From positions 62,001-126,000 of the forward strand of contig NZ_VLLA01000020.1 in assembly GCF_007830635.1 (NCBI RefSeq): a stretch of 64,000 nucleotides of DNA. Direction: 5' to 3'. The position numbers were made by a program, and so were the translations under genes. Under the pieces are notes generated by a model that made no database searches, was not told the DNA's origin, and saw nothing but the letters and a program-made list of their open reading frames with translations. Shown in pieces: positions 61,567-64,000 of this stretch; the first letter of the stretch is position 1; every line of letters starts with the position of its first letter. The stretch is from Bradyrhizobium huanghuaihaiense. GTDB taxonomy: Bacteria; Pseudomonadota; Alphaproteobacteria; Rhizobiales; Xanthobacteraceae.

Positions 61567-62847
61567 TCAGTGACGGTGAGGATTGATCCAGGCTGCGCCA
61601 CAGGCGTCTAAAGTCGACTGCCAAAGCCTTCGGACGGCTGCCTTGCCTGCCGGGTGCAGCCGGCGCGCGGTTTGTCGAGGTTCAATCTGGCTGTCGCCGG
61701 CATGAAGCAGGTAGCCGCAACCATGCAGACGCAGAATTCTTTGGATTGGCTTCCTGGATGCACGAAGCACGAAGCCTCTGCGCATTCGTCGTTGATATCC
61801 ATATGCGAGGAGAATCTGTCCGAGGAAGCCGGCGTCTGCGTACGTCACGCCATTCAGATCAATCTCGAGATTGCCTTGCGTTCGTGTAGCCTCCGACAGA
61901 GCCTCGCGAACCGGGGCGATGTTGTCGTTGGTCCAGGCGCCGATGAACTCGATGGTATAGGTCGCGTCCCGTTGACGACGTCGCAAGCAGGCGGCCGAGA
62001 GTTGTGCGGGTGAGGGTTTGTGCAGGCGGTATTCGGCGAGGCAAGGCAAAATGTGACCAAATAGCACCGAGGTCAGGACCATGAGGTCTTGAGCATACCG
62101 TGTCCAAAGAGCCGGTTCTTCCTTCACCCGCCATAGCCATTCGAGGCCATGCTTCCTAAAGAAGATGGGTGCACGCGTGATACTTCCAGCGACAAAATTG
62201 ACCGTGGCGCCCAGGTTGCAGATGATCGGCGGCGCAAGCGAACCCTCGTTACGACTGGTCCATAGGAGGCCTTTCCGAGCTCCAATACTGATGATCAGTA
62301 AGTCAGCACCGGCTCCATTGATGACGTCGAGAATTCCCTGATCGCTCATTGATTCAACGGAGCCGAACCCGGGCGCGTAAACGCCGGCGCACCGTACGCC
62401 AGAGGTGCCCTCATTAAGTCGCCGGCGAACTCGCTGACCGATGTCATGGGTTGCACCAAGGAAGAACGCGTTAAATCGCTCGTCGGTTTGGCGCATCAAT
62501 GAATCGAACAGGTCCGATCCGCATGCGCGATCGGGAACGGAGATGCCGAGAGCGCGTGCAAACCAGACAAGAGGCATTCCATCGATCATCGAAAGATCGC
62601 TGGCGAGCACAGCATCTCTAAAGTCCGGATCGGACCGTGCCAGTCGCAGAAAGTTCGCATTGGGCGTGACGATGTTGCAACTGCGGGCCGCCTTGATGGA
62701 CGCAGCAACCTTTTGCGTGACCTCCTCGATTGTCACCACATCGCATAACAATCCCTGGATACAAAAAGCCCGCCGCGAAAAGTTGGGCTCAAGCGATCTT
62801 GGCGAATGAAGGCTTGCCCTCCCGCCGGTCTGAACGGCAATCGGCAT
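61567..62847 (-). CDS. WecG/TagA/CpsF glycosyltransferase fused to a STAS domain
   Basis: About 426 residues. Residues ~30-280 match the WecG/TagA/CpsF (GT26) family: IVTPNANFLRLARSDPDFRD, IDGMPLVWFARALG, NAFFLGATHDIGQ, GADLLIISIGARKG and APIFFRKHGLEWLWRVKEEP. The last ~110 residues are a STAS domain (TYTIEFIGAWTNDNIAPVRE, LEIDLNGVTYADAGFLGQIL), where the usual phosphorylated serine is glycine. The ATG at 62847 has GAGG four bases away; a GTG at 62919 is possible. It begins ten bases upstream of the GT2 gene, likely an operon. Confidence 0.88.
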   Translation of the reverse strand: MPIAVQTGGRASLHSPRSLEPNFSRRAFCIQGLLCDVVTIEEVTQKVAASIKAARSCNIVTPNANFLRLARSDPDFRDAVLASDLSMIDGMPLVWFARALGISVPDRACGSDLFDSLMRQTDERFNAFFLGATHDIGQRVRRRLNEGTSGVRCAGVYAPGFGSVESMSDQGILDVINGAGADLLIISIGARKGLLWTSRNEGSLAPPIICNLGATVNFVAGSITRAPIFFRKHGLEWLWRVKEEPALWTRYAQDLMVLTSVLFGHILPCLAEYRLHKPSPAQLSAACLRRRQRDATYTIEFIGAWTNDNIAPVREALSEATRTQGNLEIDLNGVTYADAGFLGQILLAYGYQRRMRRGFVLRASRKPIQRILRLHGCGYLLHAGDSQIEPRQTARRLHPAGKAAVRRLWQSTLDACGAAWINPHRH

Positions 62848-63240
62848 GCTACCTCGCACATCGCAGCCCGCCCCGAACAACACGAACCATTCCGTCGGCC
62901 AAGTGCGGATCAGCCGCACCGAACCTGCTCTCGGTTACGAAACGAGCGTTGGATCCGAATTCGGTTCTTTAGAGTAGGCGAGGCCAGCTGAAGCAGAAGT
63001 GCCCGCACGGATATGACAGCGACACATGGTGAGTAGTTCACAGCGATGTCGACTAGCCTTATTACGTTGACGCATCAGCCGGACAATGGGTGAGCTGTTG
63101 AGGTGAGCCGGTTGCCACGTTAAGCGATCTTCGAACGAACTAGTCAATTTGGACCGGTTGCCCTTATTCGGCCAGTCGGCATGATTGCCCCAACTGCGCG
63201 CCGGCGGAGGCAACGGAAGTCGCGTCGAGAGAGCCTGGTC
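62848..63240. promoter_or_regulatory. Divergent promoter region with AACGAACTAGTC motif
   Basis: About 390 bases between the divergent fusion gene and the final partial gene. AACGAACTAGTC at 63134-63145 is the same 12-mer as at 57722-57733, and the following bases (TTTGGACCG against TTCGGACTG) also agree. No other feature was recognised. Confidence 0.6.
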
Positions 63241-64000
63241 ATGCATGGCCTAACATCGCGCCTCTATTTCTTCGCAAGCGCTTTACTCATTGTCGCTGTC
63301 TGCGCTTGCGCGTTGGCGGGCATGGCAGGTCGGAGCCGAGCGACGCTGCCCACGTCAAAGGATCGTCCATCCTTGATCATGGTGCCGGATCGCGAATTCG
63401 CCGCCGAGAGCTACGTCCACCGGCGACTGGCGACGGATGCTCCTCGTGATGCCCATTCGGATGCCTGGGTGGCTGATCTACAGCGACAGATCACGAGGCA
63501 CTACGGTGTCGCGTCGGTGAACATTGATCGATATGCGCCCCCGCTCTACGTTGTCGGCGCCGGTCAGCCCACGGTTCGTGTCAGGGCGGAGCGAGTTGAT
63601 GATCCGGCATGGCGGTTCGAGCCGCTTCAACAGCAATGGGAACAGGTTCCGCTTCCCGACCATTTCCAGCCATCAGTGGGCACCGATCAGGAAGCGATTG
63701 TGTATCAGCCTTCGACAGGCCGGTACTGGGAGTTCTGGGTGATGGAAAAAAGCGGCCGCAAGACCGTTGATTCCACCGGACGAACTGTCGATGAGTGGCG
63801 GGCCGCATGGGGAGGCAAGATCGACGACCTTGCAAGAAATCCCGGCTATTTTCCAACGACGGTTCAAGGCTACAAGTTCGGCACGACCGCAACGGGACTA
63901 GCCTTGCTCTCGGGTCTGATCACGATTGCCGAGCAGCGCCAAGGCGCAATCGATCATGCGGTTCACGTCGCCCTGCCGCAGACGCGCCGATTGGTGTGGG
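63241..64000 (+). CDS. Secreted or membrane-anchored hypothetical protein, 3' truncated
   Basis: The frame is open from an ATG at 63241 to the window end, 253 codons so far. A hydrophobic start (LYFFASALLIVAVCACALAG) marks it as exported. The mature part has VNIDRYAPPLYVVGAGQP, QEAIVYQPSTGRYWEFWVME, DEWRAAWGGKIDDLARNPGY and FGTTATGLALLSGLITIAEQ then IDHAVHVALP. I recall similar secreted proteins from actinobacteria but cannot name a family. Its position suggests a part in the polysaccharide locus. Confidence 0.75.
   Translation, partial: MHGLTSRLYFFASALLIVAVCACALAGMAGRSRATLPTSKDRPSLIMVPDREFAAESYVHRRLATDAPRDAHSDAWVADLQRQITRHYGVASVNIDRYAPPLYVVGAGQPTVRVRAERVDDPAWRFEPLQQQWEQVPLPDHFQPSVGTDQEAIVYQPSTGRYWEFWVMEKSGRKTVDSTGRTVDEWRAAWGGKIDDLARNPGYFPTTVQGYKFGTTATGLALLSGLITIAEQRQGAIDHAVHVALPQTRRLVW

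Overview
The window is high-GC alphaproteobacterial DNA that fits Bradyrhizobium, probably the B. japonicum/diazoefficiens side of the genus. Four things suggest this: the gene order pdxH - DnaJ-type chaperone - ECF sigma/anti-sigma - fabI - histidine phosphatase - aroC; many acyl-CoA metabolism genes; several families of long palindromic intergenic repeats typical of Bradyrhizobium/Rhodopseudomonas; and a TetR / kinase-like / RND locus with the layout I recall for the flavonoid-responsive FrrA-Frc locus. The species call rests on recognition, not on a search.

Layout. 1-19 kb is mainly housekeeping: a glutaryl-CoA dehydrogenase tail, MBL hydrolase, acyl-CoA ligase, cell-envelope genes (extensin-like protein, L,D-transpeptidase), a CorA transporter, an SDR, pdxH, a DnaJ-like protein, an ECF sigma/anti-sigma pair, fabI, aroC and a class III cyclase. 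17.6-20.0 kb holds an FAD oxidoreductase with an orphan periplasmic binding protein. 20.1-23.0 kb (minus strand) is clpS followed by a fluoride-response operon: fluoride riboswitch and terminator, MFS transporter, two tandem CrcB subunits and a DUF190 protein. 23-42 kb carries small exported proteins, enoyl-CoA hydratases, methyltransferases, tlyA, dxs, xseB, a histone-deacetylase-like amidohydrolase, a 5'-nucleotidase, an MFS transporter, an acyl-CoA dehydrogenase and a tRNA-Gln.

42.4-56 kb is an accessory metabolic and efflux region. A minus-strand operon runs from tiny membrane/hypothetical proteins through PepSY and patatin proteins to acetoacetate decarboxylase and a 3-hydroxybutyrate-type dehydrogenase. 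A TetR repressor lies divergent to a degenerate histidine kinase-like protein, two RND adaptors and an RND pump. Nearly identical operator-like sites lie at the operon promoter (46921-46947) and in the TetR/kinase intergenic region (49247-49273), so one regulator probably links both units.

56.4-64 kb looks like part of an exopolysaccharide locus with visibly more AT-rich intergenic DNA: a LuxR-type regulator with a degenerate receiver, UDP-glucose 4-epimerase (exoB/galE type), two family-2 glycosyltransferases, a WecG/TagA glycosyltransferase fused to a STAS domain, and a truncated secreted protein. The sequence AACGAACTAGTC is shared by the two divergent promoter regions of this locus, and its core recurs before a glycosyltransferase gene. 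No CRISPR array, rRNA operon or intact insertion sequence was seen.
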